Shown: positions 17,904 to 26,868, counted from the stretch's first letter. The stretch is DNA of 64,000 nucleotides from Solibacillus daqui (GCF_028747805.1 NZ_CP114887.1:1605501-1669500), one strand, 5' to 3'. The notes: generated by a model from the sequence alone, not told the origin. Made by a program: numbers and translations.

Positions 17904-19667
17904 ATGAAGGTGTTTTTAAAGCTTGGCTGGTTTTTTAAAGAGCGTAAACGCCAGTATGTTATAGGTTTATTGATGCTCATGCTTGTGGCCATCTTACAGC
18001 TTGTGCCACCGAAAATTATCGGCTACACCATTGACGAAATTGGACAAGGCACATTAACGAAAGCAAAACTGTTTACGTTGATTGGCATTATTGTAGCGGT
18101 TGCGCTTGTAATGTATGGATTAAGATATTATTGGAGACAAATGATTTTTGGCTCGTCGAACTATTTGGCGCGCGTTTTGCGTCAAAAATTGCACCGTCAT
18201 TTTACGCGCATGTCGCCATCCTTTTATCAAAAACATCGTGTTGGCGATTTAATGGCACATGCGACGAATGATATTAGCGCGGTTCAGCAAACAGCGGGTG
18301 GCGGGGTGTTAACGCTATTTGATTCGCTGACAACGGGTGGTTTTGTTGTACTTGCGATGGCCATTACAATTGATTGGCGTTTAACGTTAATTGCACTGAT
18401 TCCGATGCCTTTAATGGCGTTATCGACAACGTATTATGGTAAGTTGTTACATCAACGTTTTCACCATGCCCAAGCAGCGTTTTCAGATTTGAATGATAAA
18501 ACGCAGGAAAGTATATCGGGCATTAAAGTGTTGAAAACGTTTGGTCAGCAACGACAAGATGTAGAGGATTTTACCCGTCTTTCTGATGAAGTCGTGGATA
18601 AAAATTTACAAGTAGCAAAAATCGATTCTCTATTTGACCCAACGATTAGTTTTGTAGTCGGTATTAGTTTTATGCTGAGCCTGGGCTTTGGGACAAAATT
18701 TATATTAGAAGATGCGATGTCGATTGGCGATTTAGTAACATTTACGACGTATTTAAGTCTGCTTGTGTGGCCAATGTTGGCAATTGGTATGCTCTTTAAT
18801 ATCGTAGAGCGAGGCAGCGTTTCGTACAATCGAATTGAAAGGCTATTAAACGAACCTATTGAAATTGATGATAAAAATAATGCGATTACGAGAATGCCAT
18901 CAGGTGATTTGGCATTTCATATTAATTCATTTACATTCCCTGGAGATAAGGAGCCAGCATTACATAATGTGCACTTTGACTTAAAGCGTGGCGAAACGCT
19001 TGGCATTGTTGGGAAAACAGGTGCAGGGAAAACGACGATTTTAAAGCTTTTACTACGGGAGTTTGAAGGCTATAACGGACAAATCCACTTTGGTGATTAT
19101 TCGATTACGGATTACCAAACATTAAAGCTACGTGAAGCAATTGGCTATGTACCGCAAGAGCATTTCCTATTTTCTGCTTCGATTTTCTCAAATGTCGCGT
19201 TCGCAAATGCAGAGGCAAAAATCGAAGAGGTGCGTGCGGCGGCAAAATTGGCTTATATTGATCATGACATTATGGACTTTACGGATGGCTATAAAACGGT
19301 TGTCGGGGAACGGGGCGTATCGTTATCAGGCGGGCAAAAGCAACGAATTTCCATTGCACGTGCGCTATTAATGAAACCAGAATTACTCATTTTAGACGAC
19401 TCGTTATCAGCGGTCGATGCACGTACAGAGGAAGCCATTTTACAGGCGCTCAAAGCGGAACGAAAAGATTCCACAACAATTATTACCTCGCATCGTTTAA
19501 GTGCTATTCAGCAAGCCCATGTCATTATTGTAGTCGATCACGGCACGATTATAGAAAAAGGGACACATGAGGAATTAATGGCATTAAAGGGCAGTTATTA
19601 TGAAATGTATCAATTACAACAGCTCGAACAGTTAGTAGAGCAAGGTGGTGACGGGCATGGCGAATGA
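17904..19667 (+). CDS. yheI: Heterodimeric ABC multidrug exporter subunit YheI (BmrC-like)
   Basis: A 587-residue half-transporter with the N-terminus MKVFLKLGWFFKERKRQYV seen in YheI proteins. The transmembrane domain covers ~15-300 and the nucleotide-binding domain follows. Walker A is GKTGAGKTT (370-378), the signature LSGGQKQR (474-481), and Walker B LILDDSLSA with Asp499 replacing the catalytic Glu. This is the degenerate partner of the BmrCD-type exporter. Start chosen at ATG 17904 behind GAGGGTG. The next gene overlaps by 11 bp. In B. subtilis the pair exports drugs and is controlled by a leader peptide; I see no such leader here. Confidence 0.9.
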   Translation: MKVFLKLGWFFKERKRQYVIGLLMLMLVAILQLVPPKIIGYTIDEIGQGTLTKAKLFTLIGIIVAVALVMYGLRYYWRQMIFGSSNYLARVLRQKLHRHFTRMSPSFYQKHRVGDLMAHATNDISAVQQTAGGGVLTLFDSLTTGGFVVLAMAITIDWRLTLIALIPMPLMALSTTYYGKLLHQRFHHAQAAFSDLNDKTQESISGIKVLKTFGQQRQDVEDFTRLSDEVVDKNLQVAKIDSLFDPTISFVVGISFMLSLGFGTKFILEDAMSIGDLVTFTTYLSLLVWPMLAIGMLFNIVERGSVSYNRIERLLNEPIEIDDKNNAITRMPSGDLAFHINSFTFPGDKEPALHNVHFDLKRGETLGIVGKTGAGKTTILKLLLREFEGYNGQIHFGDYSITDYQTLKLREAIGYVPQEHFLFSASIFSNVAFANAEAKIEEVRAAAKLAYIDHDIMDFTDGYKTVVGERGVSLSGGQKQRISIARALLMKPELLILDDSLSAVDARTEEAILQALKAERKDSTTIITSHRLSAIQQAHVIIVVDHGTIIEKGTHEELMALKGSYYEMYQLQQLEQLVEQGGDGHGE

Positions 19668-21441
19668 GCAAACGACGGAAACAATATCATCGAAAGAGCA
19701 ACGTGTCGTATTAATGCGCCTATTCACGTATTTAAAGCCACATAAAAAGCTATTGTCCGTTGCGTTATTTTTACTGGCGCTAACAGTTGTAGGGGATATG
19801 TTCGGGCCGTATTTTATTAAAGTATTTATCGATGATTATTTAATGATGGATAACATCGTCTTTAAGCCAGTTATGACATTGGCGGTCAGTTATTTTGTCA
19901 TTCAAGTATTGAATATATTTATTACGTACTATCAAACGTTGAAGTTCCAGGAGCTGGCATTAAAGGTTATTCAGCAACTACGGATCGATGTGTTTTCAAA
20001 AATTCATAGACTTGGCATGCGTTATTTTGACCAAGTGCCAGCGGGGTCTATTGTCAGTCGTGCAACTAATGATACAGAAGCGATAAAGGACATGTTCGTA
20101 AGTGTTTTGATTAGTTTTGTACAGGCAGCGTTTTTAATTGTTGGTGTGTATATCGCGATGTTTTTACTCAATGCGAAATTGGCGTTATTTATGCTATTAA
20201 TTTTACCGGTTGTCATTTACATCATTTATTTATATCGCAAAATTAGTGCTGTTGTGTATATGCGGATGCGTGAGAAACTTGGTCAGCTGAATGCGCGTTT
20301 ATCGGAAACATTGTCTGGCATGAGTATTGTTCAGGCTTTCCGTCAAGAAAAGCGCTTTAATGAGGAATTTGATGCTATTAATGATGAGCATTTTGACGCG
20401 ATGATGGCGAATACGAAAATGAATAGCTTGCTGTTGCGCCCGATTATTGACTTAGTGTATTTCGCGGCGATTATTATTTTACTATTTTATTTTGGGTGGA
20501 CTTCGTTTGAAACAGCCGTAGAAGTTGGGGTTGTCTATGCTTTTATAACGTATATGAACCGCTTCTTTGACCCGATTAATCAAATGATGGAGCGTTTAGC
20601 ATTATTCCAGCAGGCCATTGTTGCGGCATCGCGCGTGTTTGCGTTAATGGATAATGAGGAATTGGAACCAGCCCAGCACGATAAATCACTAACTGTTACG
20701 AATGGTCGTATTGAATTTAAAGAGGTTTCGTTTAGCTATGACGGGGAACGGGATGTGCTGAAAAATATTTCATTTACCGTCAATCCTGGCGAAACGGTGG
20801 CACTTGTTGGGCATACGGGAAGTGGGAAAAGTTCGATTATCAATTTATTGATGCGCTTTTATGAATTTGAACGTGGCGATATTGTCATTGATGGTGAATC
20901 GATTAAAGACTATTCGCAGCAAGAGCTTCGCGATAAAATGGGGCTTGTGCTGCAAGATCCATTCCTGTTTTACGGCACGGTCGATTCAAATATTCGACTT
21001 TACAATGAACAATTAAACTTAACCGATGTCAAGCATGCGGCGGAATTTGTGCAAGCAAATGACTTTATTGAAAGCTTACCAGATGGCTATCAAAGTCGTG
21101 TTACGGAGCGCGGTTCAACATTTTCAAGTGGTCAGCGTCAGCTTATCGCCTTTGCACGTACCGTAGCAACCAATCCGAAAATTTTAGTATTAGATGAAGC
21201 AACGGCTGCAATCGATACGGAAACAGAAGTTGGCATTCAGCAATCGCTAGAAAAAATGCGCAAAGGACGTACGACGATTGCCATTGCTCACCGTTTGTCG
21301 ACGATTCAAGATGCCGAGCATATTTTAGTGCTGCATAAAGGGGAAATCGTCGAGCGAGGCACACATCAAGAGTTACTTGCTCATAAAGGGTTATATGAAA
21401 AAATGTACTTATTGCAAAATGGGATTGTGCAAAAAGAATAG
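19657..21441 (+). CDS. yheH: Heterodimeric ABC multidrug exporter subunit YheH (BmrD-like)
   Basis: A 594-residue half-transporter: transmembrane domain ~30-315, Walker A GHTGSGKSS (385-393), altered signature FSSGQRQ (489-495), and Walker B LVLDEATAAID with catalytic Glu514. With YheI's Asp and its canonical LSGGQ this gives the asymmetric ATP sites of the BmrC/BmrD family. Start ATG 19657 was preferred over the upstream GTGs because AAGGTGG lies eight bases before it. Coupled to the upstream gene by overlap; a terminator follows at once. Confidence 0.9.
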   Translation: MANEQTTETISSKEQRVVLMRLFTYLKPHKKLLSVALFLLALTVVGDMFGPYFIKVFIDDYLMMDNIVFKPVMTLAVSYFVIQVLNIFITYYQTLKFQELALKVIQQLRIDVFSKIHRLGMRYFDQVPAGSIVSRATNDTEAIKDMFVSVLISFVQAAFLIVGVYIAMFLLNAKLALFMLLILPVVIYIIYLYRKISAVVYMRMREKLGQLNARLSETLSGMSIVQAFRQEKRFNEEFDAINDEHFDAMMANTKMNSLLLRPIIDLVYFAAIIILLFYFGWTSFETAVEVGVVYAFITYMNRFFDPINQMMERLALFQQAIVAASRVFALMDNEELEPAQHDKSLTVTNGRIEFKEVSFSYDGERDVLKNISFTVNPGETVALVGHTGSGKSSIINLLMRFYEFERGDIVIDGESIKDYSQQELRDKMGLVLQDPFLFYGTVDSNIRLYNEQLNLTDVKHAAEFVQANDFIESLPDGYQSRVTERGSTFSSGQRQLIAFARTVATNPKILVLDEATAAIDTETEVGIQQSLEKMRKGRTTIAIAHRLSTIQDAEHILVLHKGEIVERGTHQELLAHKGLYEKMYLLQNGIVQKE

Positions 21442-21450
21442 ATGTTAGGG

Positions 21451-21482
21451 CTCTGCATGACTTCGGTTGTGTGGGGTTTTTT
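21451..21482 (+). terminator. Terminator of yheIH with UUCG tetraloop
   Basis: An 11-bp stem (CTCTGCATGAC / GTTGTGTGGGG, with several G-U pairs) closed by the extra-stable C(UUCG)G tetraloop, followed by T6. Confidence 0.75.
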
Positions 21483-21620
21483 GTGGGCTGGAAAAAGGAC
21501 CATTAGAGTAAACAGGATTTTTTTGGAAACAGCCTATTTCTGAAGTTGTATGAAATTGTTTATAAATAGGGGATTGAGCATTTTTGCATGAAAAATGTAT
21601 AAGAGCAATGAAATAAAGAC

Positions 21621-21661
21621 CAGTCAAAACAAGGTTATTTTAAAGTTTTGACTGATTTTTT
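21621..21661 (+). terminator. Second terminator hairpin downstream of yheIH
   Basis: Perfect 10-bp stem CAGTCAAAAC / GTTTTGACTG, 14-nt loop, then A and T6. From here to 21987 (326 bp) I find no gene. CATTACGTA in 21930-21960 resembles a sigma-K -10 box (CATANNNTA), too weak to claim alone. Confidence 0.7.
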
Positions 21662-21987
21662 GTGTTTCCAAACTTTCATTTGAAAACGTTATTTGTATAG
21701 AAAATAACCGCATAGTCTTCTGCATTTGTTGAGCATTTTCGCATAGTCCATGAATATTTTTACCTTTCCAGCCTGAACAAAATAAAAAATCTTAGAAAAA
21801 ACGGTATCACGGTTTTAAGACTTTTCATTATTCGATTAACAAGTACAACCTAAGTGCACATCTTTACCTTAAAATCACTATGTATTAGGGTCGACATAAT
21901 TCCTAAATTTATATTGATAATAGTCTAAGTAAAGAAACATTCATTACGTATTATACATTTACCGCTGTTCTTAAGGAGGTGTCTGTT

Positions 21988-22221
21988 GTGCCTGGAAAAA
22001 AAGGAAAAAAAGGTTCGGGTAGTCATTCGTCTACAGGAAGTACTTCTACTAGTTGTACTTCTACTGGTAACACTTCTACTGGTTGTACTTCAACTGGTAG
22101 TAAATCAACTGGTAAACGTAAATCTAAACGTAAATCTACTGGTTGTAAATCAACTGGTAAACGTAAATCTACTGGTTGTAAATCTACTGGAAAACGTAAA
22201 CGTAAACGTAAATGTAAGTAA
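21988..22221 (+). CDS. CotG-like repetitive spore coat protein (probable CotH substrate)
   Basis: A 77-residue low-complexity protein built almost only of Ser, Thr, Gly, Lys, Arg and Cys. It holds nine STG triplets: a first half of TSTG[NCS] units and a second half of KSTG[KC]-KRK units, ending KRKRKRKCK. Start is GTG 21988, eight bases after AAGGAGG. It lies just upstream of cotH. In B. subtilis the CotH kinase phosphorylates serines of the repetitive coat proteins CotG and CotB, and CotG-like modular proteins are known near cotH in other bacilli. The Ser/Thr between basic residues make it a likely substrate; that is inference from context and composition. Confidence 0.75.
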   Translation: MPGKKGKKGSGSHSSTGSTSTSCTSTGNTSTGCTSTGSKSTGKRKSKRKSTGCKSTGKRKSTGCKSTGKRKRKRKCK

Positions 22222-22260
22222 AGTACGTTTACCAGAAACATTGTAAAAGTACCAGGTGAA

Positions 22261-22307
22261 AGAAAATGCCTCCATTCACTATTCAAAAGGTTAGTGGGGC
22301 ATTTTCT
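22261..22307 (+). terminator. Terminator after the CotG-like gene
   Basis: Twelve-bp stem AGAAAATGCCTC / GGGGCATTTTCT with a secondary CACTA/TAGTG pairing in the loop; the 3' arm is T-rich. It suggests the coat gene and cotH are separate units, or that cotH receives only read-through. Confidence 0.7.
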
Positions 22308-22466
22308 CCTTATAAAAATTTAATTAGCTACATATAAAGTCTATTTACTTTAACTGACATCGAATATAACAATTATTTATTAGCTGTGTACTTAAGCTAA
22401 TTCATGTCTAATACCGTGAGAGTATATACATTGATAACCGAAAGGGTACATTAGGGAGGTGAGTAC

Positions 22467-23552
22467 ATGTCAAACATTATACCCTCGTATTTATTAATGA
22501 TTAAAGAAAAGGCATTAAATAAGTTAAGGAAAAAAGTATCAAAAGACGACCCTGTTTCCGCAAAGTTGATGGTAGATAACATTACGTACAACATTAAGAT
22601 TGCCTATCGTGGAGACTATACACGGAAATTCCGTAAAAGATCCTATATGATTGACTTCGATGATACTGAAAAATTCTTAGGAGTACGTAGAATCCACCTC
22701 AATGCAGAATATAAAGACCCCTCACTAATCCGCAATAAGCTTTCACTTGACTTCTTTCAAGATCTTGGAGTCCTTTCGCCAGATAGTCAGCATATCAATT
22801 TTTACAGAAATGACTCATTGAAAGGTGTCTACCTGCACTTGGAATCAGTTGATGATTTATTTTTAGAAAAGAGGGGGCTTCCCGCCGGTCCCATTTACTA
22901 CGCTATCAACAATGATGCAAATTTCTCATTGGTGCGTGATAAGAAACCCAAAAAATCACTTTTGTCGGGCTATAAACGAGTGTGCGGAGCTTCATCAGAC
23001 GATACCTTTCTTCATGATTTGATTACAACCATAAATAATACAATTCCATCTAAATTCCCCGATGAAATCTCCCAGAAAATTAATATTGATCAATATTTCC
23101 GATGGCTCGCTGGAGCAGTTTGTACAATGAATAACGACGGTTTTACACACAATTATGCCCTATATCGAAATAGTGACACTTGCTTATTCGAAATACTTCC
23201 ATGGGACTATGATGCAACTTGGGGGCGGAAAGTAAGTGGTGGGATAATGAATCATACGTATGTCCCAATTGAAGGTAAATCAGGAAACCATCTTAACTAT
23301 GTTCTATTGCAAGTTCCCGAATTCCGCAAACTTTACAAAGAAACATTAGAAGAAATTCTTGAAACAATGTTTACAGTTGACTATATGGAAAACAAAGTCT
23401 TACCACTACATCAATGTATACGTCCCCATATCCTCCTTGATCCTTATAAAAAAAATAAGATTGATATTTTTGATAATGAACCAGAATTGATTTTCCAATT
23501 TATTCGAGAACGCAATGATTATTTAAAAAATCAACTCTCGAATTTAGATTAA
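22467..23552 (+). CDS. cotH: Spore coat protein kinase CotH
   Basis: A 361-residue member of the CotH family, an atypical protein kinase fold of the inner coat. Visible family motifs are KIAYRGDYTRKFRKRSY, the sugar-like NAEYKDPSLIRNKLS, the catalytic-loop region NNDGFTHNYALYR (Asp224) and the metal-binding PWDYDATWG (Asp247/Asp249). In B. subtilis CotH phosphorylates CotG and CotB and is needed for outer coat assembly. GGGAGGTGAG precedes ATG. The repetitive Ser/Thr/Lys protein upstream is the probable substrate. In B. subtilis cotG and cotH are divergent, whereas here both point the same way. Confidence 0.92.
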   Translation: MSNIIPSYLLMIKEKALNKLRKKVSKDDPVSAKLMVDNITYNIKIAYRGDYTRKFRKRSYMIDFDDTEKFLGVRRIHLNAEYKDPSLIRNKLSLDFFQDLGVLSPDSQHINFYRNDSLKGVYLHLESVDDLFLEKRGLPAGPIYYAINNDANFSLVRDKKPKKSLLSGYKRVCGASSDDTFLHDLITTINNTIPSKFPDEISQKINIDQYFRWLAGAVCTMNNDGFTHNYALYRNSDTCLFEILPWDYDATWGRKVSGGIMNHTYVPIEGKSGNHLNYVLLQVPEFRKLYKETLEEILETMFTVDYMENKVLPLHQCIRPHILLDPYKKNKIDIFDNEPELIFQFIRERNDYLKNQLSNLD

Positions 23553-23617
23553 AAATCTAATCAATAATGATTTTTTTGATTGGAGAGATATAGGGATTGG
23601 GGAAAGGAGTTACTGCT

Positions 23618-23992
23618 TTGGGTCCTATATGTATAAAAGATACCGGGAAATATGGTAAAGGTATATATGCTACACGTGATATAAAAAAAGATGAACTTAT
23701 TGAGGTATCACCCGTTATAATATTACCTAAAGGGGATTGGAAATATTTAAAAAAGACTTCCCTTCTTTACTATAGCTTTTATTGGGGGAAAAATGATACA
23801 GCCATTGCACTTGGATTTGGATCACTTTTTAATCATTCATACACTCCAAATACTAATTTTGAAAATAATACAGAAAATTTATCAATTGACTTTTATGCAC
23901 TAAATGATATTTTGATGGGTGAAGAATTAACTATTAATTACAATGGTGATCTTGAAAATAAATCACCGTTATGGTTTGATGTAATCGAATAA
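23618..23992 (+). CDS. SET domain protein
   Basis: A 124-residue minimal SET domain, the fold of protein-lysine methyltransferases. Motif order is correct: KYGKGIYATRDIKKDE (SAM loop), FNHSYTPNT (the NHS knot motif) and GEELTINY (the catalytic Tyr region). The cysteine-rich post-SET part is absent, as in other bacterial minimal SET proteins. I chose TTG 23618, eight to nine bases after AAAGGAG; a longer form from TTG 23597 is possible. Substrate unknown. It follows cotH by 65 bp, so co-expression in the forespore or mother cell is possible but not shown. Confidence 0.85.
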   Translation: MGPICIKDTGKYGKGIYATRDIKKDELIEVSPVIILPKGDWKYLKKTSLLYYSFYWGKNDTAIALGFGSLFNHSYTPNTNFENNTENLSIDFYALNDILMGEELTINYNGDLENKSPLWFDVIE

Positions 23993-24068
23993 AGATCTTC
24001 CCTTCATGAATAATTGTTTTGCTTTCAAAAATAATGGTAACACCAGAATATATGATTAGATACGCTCA

Positions 24069-24123
24069 CCAATAGATAGACAGATAAAAAAATACAATCT
24101 GTCTATCTATTGGGAGTATTTTT
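24069..24123 (+). terminator. Perfect 17-bp hairpin followed by T-tract
   Basis: CCAATAGATAGACAGAT (24069-24085) pairs perfectly with 24097-24113 across an 11-nt A-rich loop; GAGTA and a T-run follow. It is longer than any other terminator here. The gap 23993-24344 holds nothing else I can support. Confidence 0.6.
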
Positions 24124-24344
24124 TACGGGGAAATTTTCAATAAAACAAAAAATCGAGATTATCCAGTGCTACGAAAAACTGTGAGCCGGGCTGTTTTTTA
24201 ATAGATCTTAGTAGTCTAATTTGTTCGGTGAAGACCATCTTAGGCCATTGCTATTATATTTTTTTGTGTTACAAACTTTTTCAAAATAATTTTCCTCTGC
24301 TATAATTACTTTTTGATTTGATAAATTAATTAGGGGGAGAAAAA

Positions 24345-25370
24345 TTGAAAAAAATATTAACTGTACTTTCTATATTTTTAGTAATGATCTTAAGTGCATG
24401 TAGTTCTCTTTCTAACGATGAGTTAATAAAAAATTATGTGAAAGATACACATGGAATTGACATCGTTGTAAAAGATTCATATAAAAATTCATTAGAATTA
24501 GGTGAGGATTCATACATTGTTGCTCCTGTTGACCATCAAGAAATGGAATTTTCCGTTGTGGTATATGATAATCCATCAGAAAATGAACTTAATTACAAAA
24601 GTAAGTATTTAATCAAAGATAATTATTTAAATGCATTTGAAGCGGATACGGAACTACATAAATTAGATAAAGTCATTCCGGATATCAATAAACTTGGATT
24701 TGATGAATCATTTAATGATGAAAATAGAGTGTTTATAGGAGAAGTTGGTGGAAAAAAAGCTATTTGGAGTTCTTTTTATTCTACCTCTCATATGGAAATA
24801 GCAAGTTTTGAAGAAAAAGATTTAGACCGCTTATTCGAGTTATATAAATTAGTAAAACAAAGCGGGGCATTATTGGAAATTATTCATGTCTCAGATATGA
24901 GAGAGCCACACGAGAGTGAAACCTTTGTATTTGATATGGAAAAATTAAAGGGCGTAAATACAAAAGAAGATTTTTTGTTGGAAATGAAAAAAACAAATGC
25001 AAATATTGCTAGTTTATATGAAAATAAAAAATGGGAATCTGAGAAAGAAAAAATTGGAAATGAACGTTTCACTTTTGATTCTGAATATGATGATTATTGG
25101 TTTAATTGTAGGCTGACTAATGGAAATGGCGAATGTACCAATATTTTTGCCACTGTATATTTCAAAGAAAACAGCCTAACTAAATCAAATGATAATTTAG
25201 AAAAAGATTTAAACTCTATTTTTACTTTTTTCGAAAAGACGATTAATCCAAAAGCTTCAATAGAGTATAGTTTTATTGAAGAAGGTTCAGATGACTCGGT
25301 GAGATTTACAGATTATGAAATCAAAAAATATTCTTCCACATTAGATTTTATCAACAAGAATTTTAAATAA
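24345..25370 (+). CDS. Putative lipoprotein of unknown function
   Basis: A 341-residue lipoprotein: signal sequence MKKILTVLSIFLVMILSAC, with lipobox LSAC giving the acylated Cys at residue 19. Start is TTG 24345 after AGGGGGAG. The mature protein is acidic, with two halves that may be related (IVVYDNPSENELNYKSKYLI; ATVYFKENSLTKSNDN), resembling the YIP1-less DUF-type lipoproteins common in Bacillus. No family I can name. It is monocistronic, ending in a terminator. Confidence 0.75.
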   Translation: MKKILTVLSIFLVMILSACSSLSNDELIKNYVKDTHGIDIVVKDSYKNSLELGEDSYIVAPVDHQEMEFSVVVYDNPSENELNYKSKYLIKDNYLNAFEADTELHKLDKVIPDINKLGFDESFNDENRVFIGEVGGKKAIWSSFYSTSHMEIASFEEKDLDRLFELYKLVKQSGALLEIIHVSDMREPHESETFVFDMEKLKGVNTKEDFLLEMKKTNANIASLYENKKWESEKEKIGNERFTFDSEYDDYWFNCRLTNGNGECTNIFATVYFKENSLTKSNDNLEKDLNSIFTFFEKTINPKASIEYSFIEEGSDDSVRFTDYEIKKYSSTLDFINKNFK

Positions 25371-25374
25371 GGAG

Positions 25375-25410
25375 AAGCATTCGGCACGAATATGTTGCGC
25401 GAATGCTTTT
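25375..25410 (+). terminator. Rho-independent terminator
   Basis: Nine-bp stem AAGCATTCG / CGAATGCTT with a 16-nt loop and T-rich 3' end. Confidence 0.75.
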
Positions 25411-25602
25411 GCTTGTGCATATTTACTTAAAAAAAAGTGCTGACGTAACTTTCTTTTTGTCTTTTTAATCTACATTCGGCTGATTTTTTAATGAGATGGG
25501 TGAAAGTATTCTTTATTTCACGCACTCAAATTGATTTCGACATTTACATCTCACGTTTCGACCTCTATAATGAATTCTATTAAATTTATAGAAGGTGCAA
25601 GT

Positions 25603-26502
25603 ATGTCACAACAAAAACAAGGCGTCCTGTTTGCGGCAGGAGCCTATTTAATGTGGGGGCTTATCCCACTTTATTGGAAACAAGTGCAGTATGTTTCGAG
25701 TCTCGAAATTTTAGCGGGCCGTGTTATTTGGTCATTCGTTTTTACGGCGCTCTTTGTATTACTCATAAAACAGCGAAAGGAATTAATGGAGGATATTAGA
25801 TCGCTCTGGGGGAGAAAAGCTCAGTTTTGGTCGCTCTTCATTGCATCACTAGTTATAAGTGTCAACTGGGGTGTATATATTTGGGCGGTTAACAATGAGC
25901 AATTGCTACAGGCGAGTCTTGGTTATTACATTAACCCGCTTATTTCTGTGCTCTTCGGTTTGATCATCTTTAAGGAAAAGCTATCAGGTGCAACGATTGT
26001 AGCTGTCATTATCGCAGCAACTGGCGTAGCATATCAAGCAATTTTGGGTGGGACGATTCCGTGGGTGTCCCTAACACTTGCGCTATCATTTTCAATTTAT
26101 GGCGTGCTGAAAAAGAAAATTCCGCTAGATGCAACGCGAGGCTTGGCAATTGAAACACTCTTTATTTTACCAATCGCGATTGTAGGATATATTTACTTAA
26201 TGCAGACGACCGATATTGCCTTTTTACAAGTGGATATGAAAACTAACTTATTATTAATAGGAAGTGGGATTATAACGGCATTACCACTTGTGCTTTTTGC
26301 AAAAGGAGCACAAAAAATTCCATTATATTTATTGGGCTTTGTGCAGTTTTTATCGCCAACGATGAGCTTAGTAATCGGAATCTTTGTTTATAAAGAGCCT
26401 TTTACAATGACGGAGCTCTTTACGTTTAGCTGTATTTGGCTTGCGGTCCTTATTTTTTCTGCTGGGAAATTTATCGAAGTGAGAAAGCGAAAATTAATCT
26501 AA
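25603..26502 (+). CDS. rarD: EamA family transporter RarD
   Basis: A 299-residue, ten-helix DMT-superfamily permease. The RarD hallmarks are GAYLMWGLIPLYWK at the N-terminus and GYYINPLISVLFG in the fourth helix region. Two EamA repeats are present. Start chosen at ATG 25603 after GAAGGTG because family members begin at this point; an upstream frame to 25531 has no ribosome site. Associated historically with chloramphenicol sensitivity; the true substrate is unknown. A large hairpin follows the stop. Confidence 0.9.
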   Translation: MSQQKQGVLFAAGAYLMWGLIPLYWKQVQYVSSLEILAGRVIWSFVFTALFVLLIKQRKELMEDIRSLWGRKAQFWSLFIASLVISVNWGVYIWAVNNEQLLQASLGYYINPLISVLFGLIIFKEKLSGATIVAVIIAATGVAYQAILGGTIPWVSLTLALSFSIYGVLKKKIPLDATRGLAIETLFILPIAIVGYIYLMQTTDIAFLQVDMKTNLLLIGSGIITALPLVLFAKGAQKIPLYLLGFVQFLSPTMSLVIGIFVYKEPFTMTELFTFSCIWLAVLIFSAGKFIEVRKRKLI

Positions 26503-26700
26503 CTTGTTTCAGCAAAAGTCCCTCACTCGAATAACTAGGGAATAAATGCTAAAAATGTCCTCCGTTCAGCGGGGGACATTTTTAGCTGAATCAAGTTACT
26601 GCCCCCGGCGGATGTCACAGATTTTTTAAAGGAGTTTTTCGAGCGGGCTCGAAAAAAATCTGGACGCAATTACGCCGAGGCGTAATTGATATGTACAGCT
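26503..26700. repeat. Block of nested inverted repeats downstream of rarD
   Basis: Five inverted repeats lie within 200 bp. An outer pair is AACTTGTTTCAGC (starting at 26502, overlapping the stop) and GCTGAATCAAGTT. A 13-bp GCTAAAAATGTCC stem occupies 26548-26586 with a T-rich end. A pair CAGATTTTTT / AAAAAATCTG encloses TTTTTCGAGC-GG-GCTCGAAAAA. CAATTACGCC / GGCGTAATTG has a 2-nt gap. The GC-rich core differs from local composition. I recall similar intergenic blocks in Lysinibacillus-type genomes, but that is memory, not a search result. Confidence 0.6.
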
Positions 26701-26732
26701 CCTTGTAAACATTGTTTACGAGGAGTTTTTTT
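26699..26732 (+). terminator. Terminator hairpin overlapping the end of the 45-residue gene
   Basis: Twelve-bp stem CTCCTTGTAAAC / GTTTACGAGGAG with a 3-nt loop and T7 on the plus strand; it ends at the stop codon of the convergent small gene. Confidence 0.75.
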
Positions 26733-26868
26733 ATCCAAAAACAACTCGCATGAAACTACCAATGATGAGAATGCAAATGAAGGCGATTAATCCGACCTTT
26801 GTAAATTCAAATAACGAATAATATTTCCTCGTAAACAGTTCACGTTTATAACGTGGATTATTGCGCAT
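26731..26868 (-). CDS. 45-residue single-pass membrane protein
   Basis: Minus-strand ATG 26868 lies seven bases after GGAGGT. The product has a basic N-terminus (MRNNPRYKRELFTRKYYSLF) followed by one hydrophobic helix (VGLIAFICILIIGSFM) and a short RVVFG tail. The strong ribosome site and positive-inside topology support a real small protein. Function unknown. Confidence 0.6.
   Translation of the reverse strand: MRNNPRYKRELFTRKYYSLFEFTKVGLIAFICILIIGSFMRVVFG

Noticed and set aside
21662..21987. Sigma-K promoter of the coat gene
   Set aside because: Only a single partial -10 match (CATTACGTA) with no -35 at the right distance.
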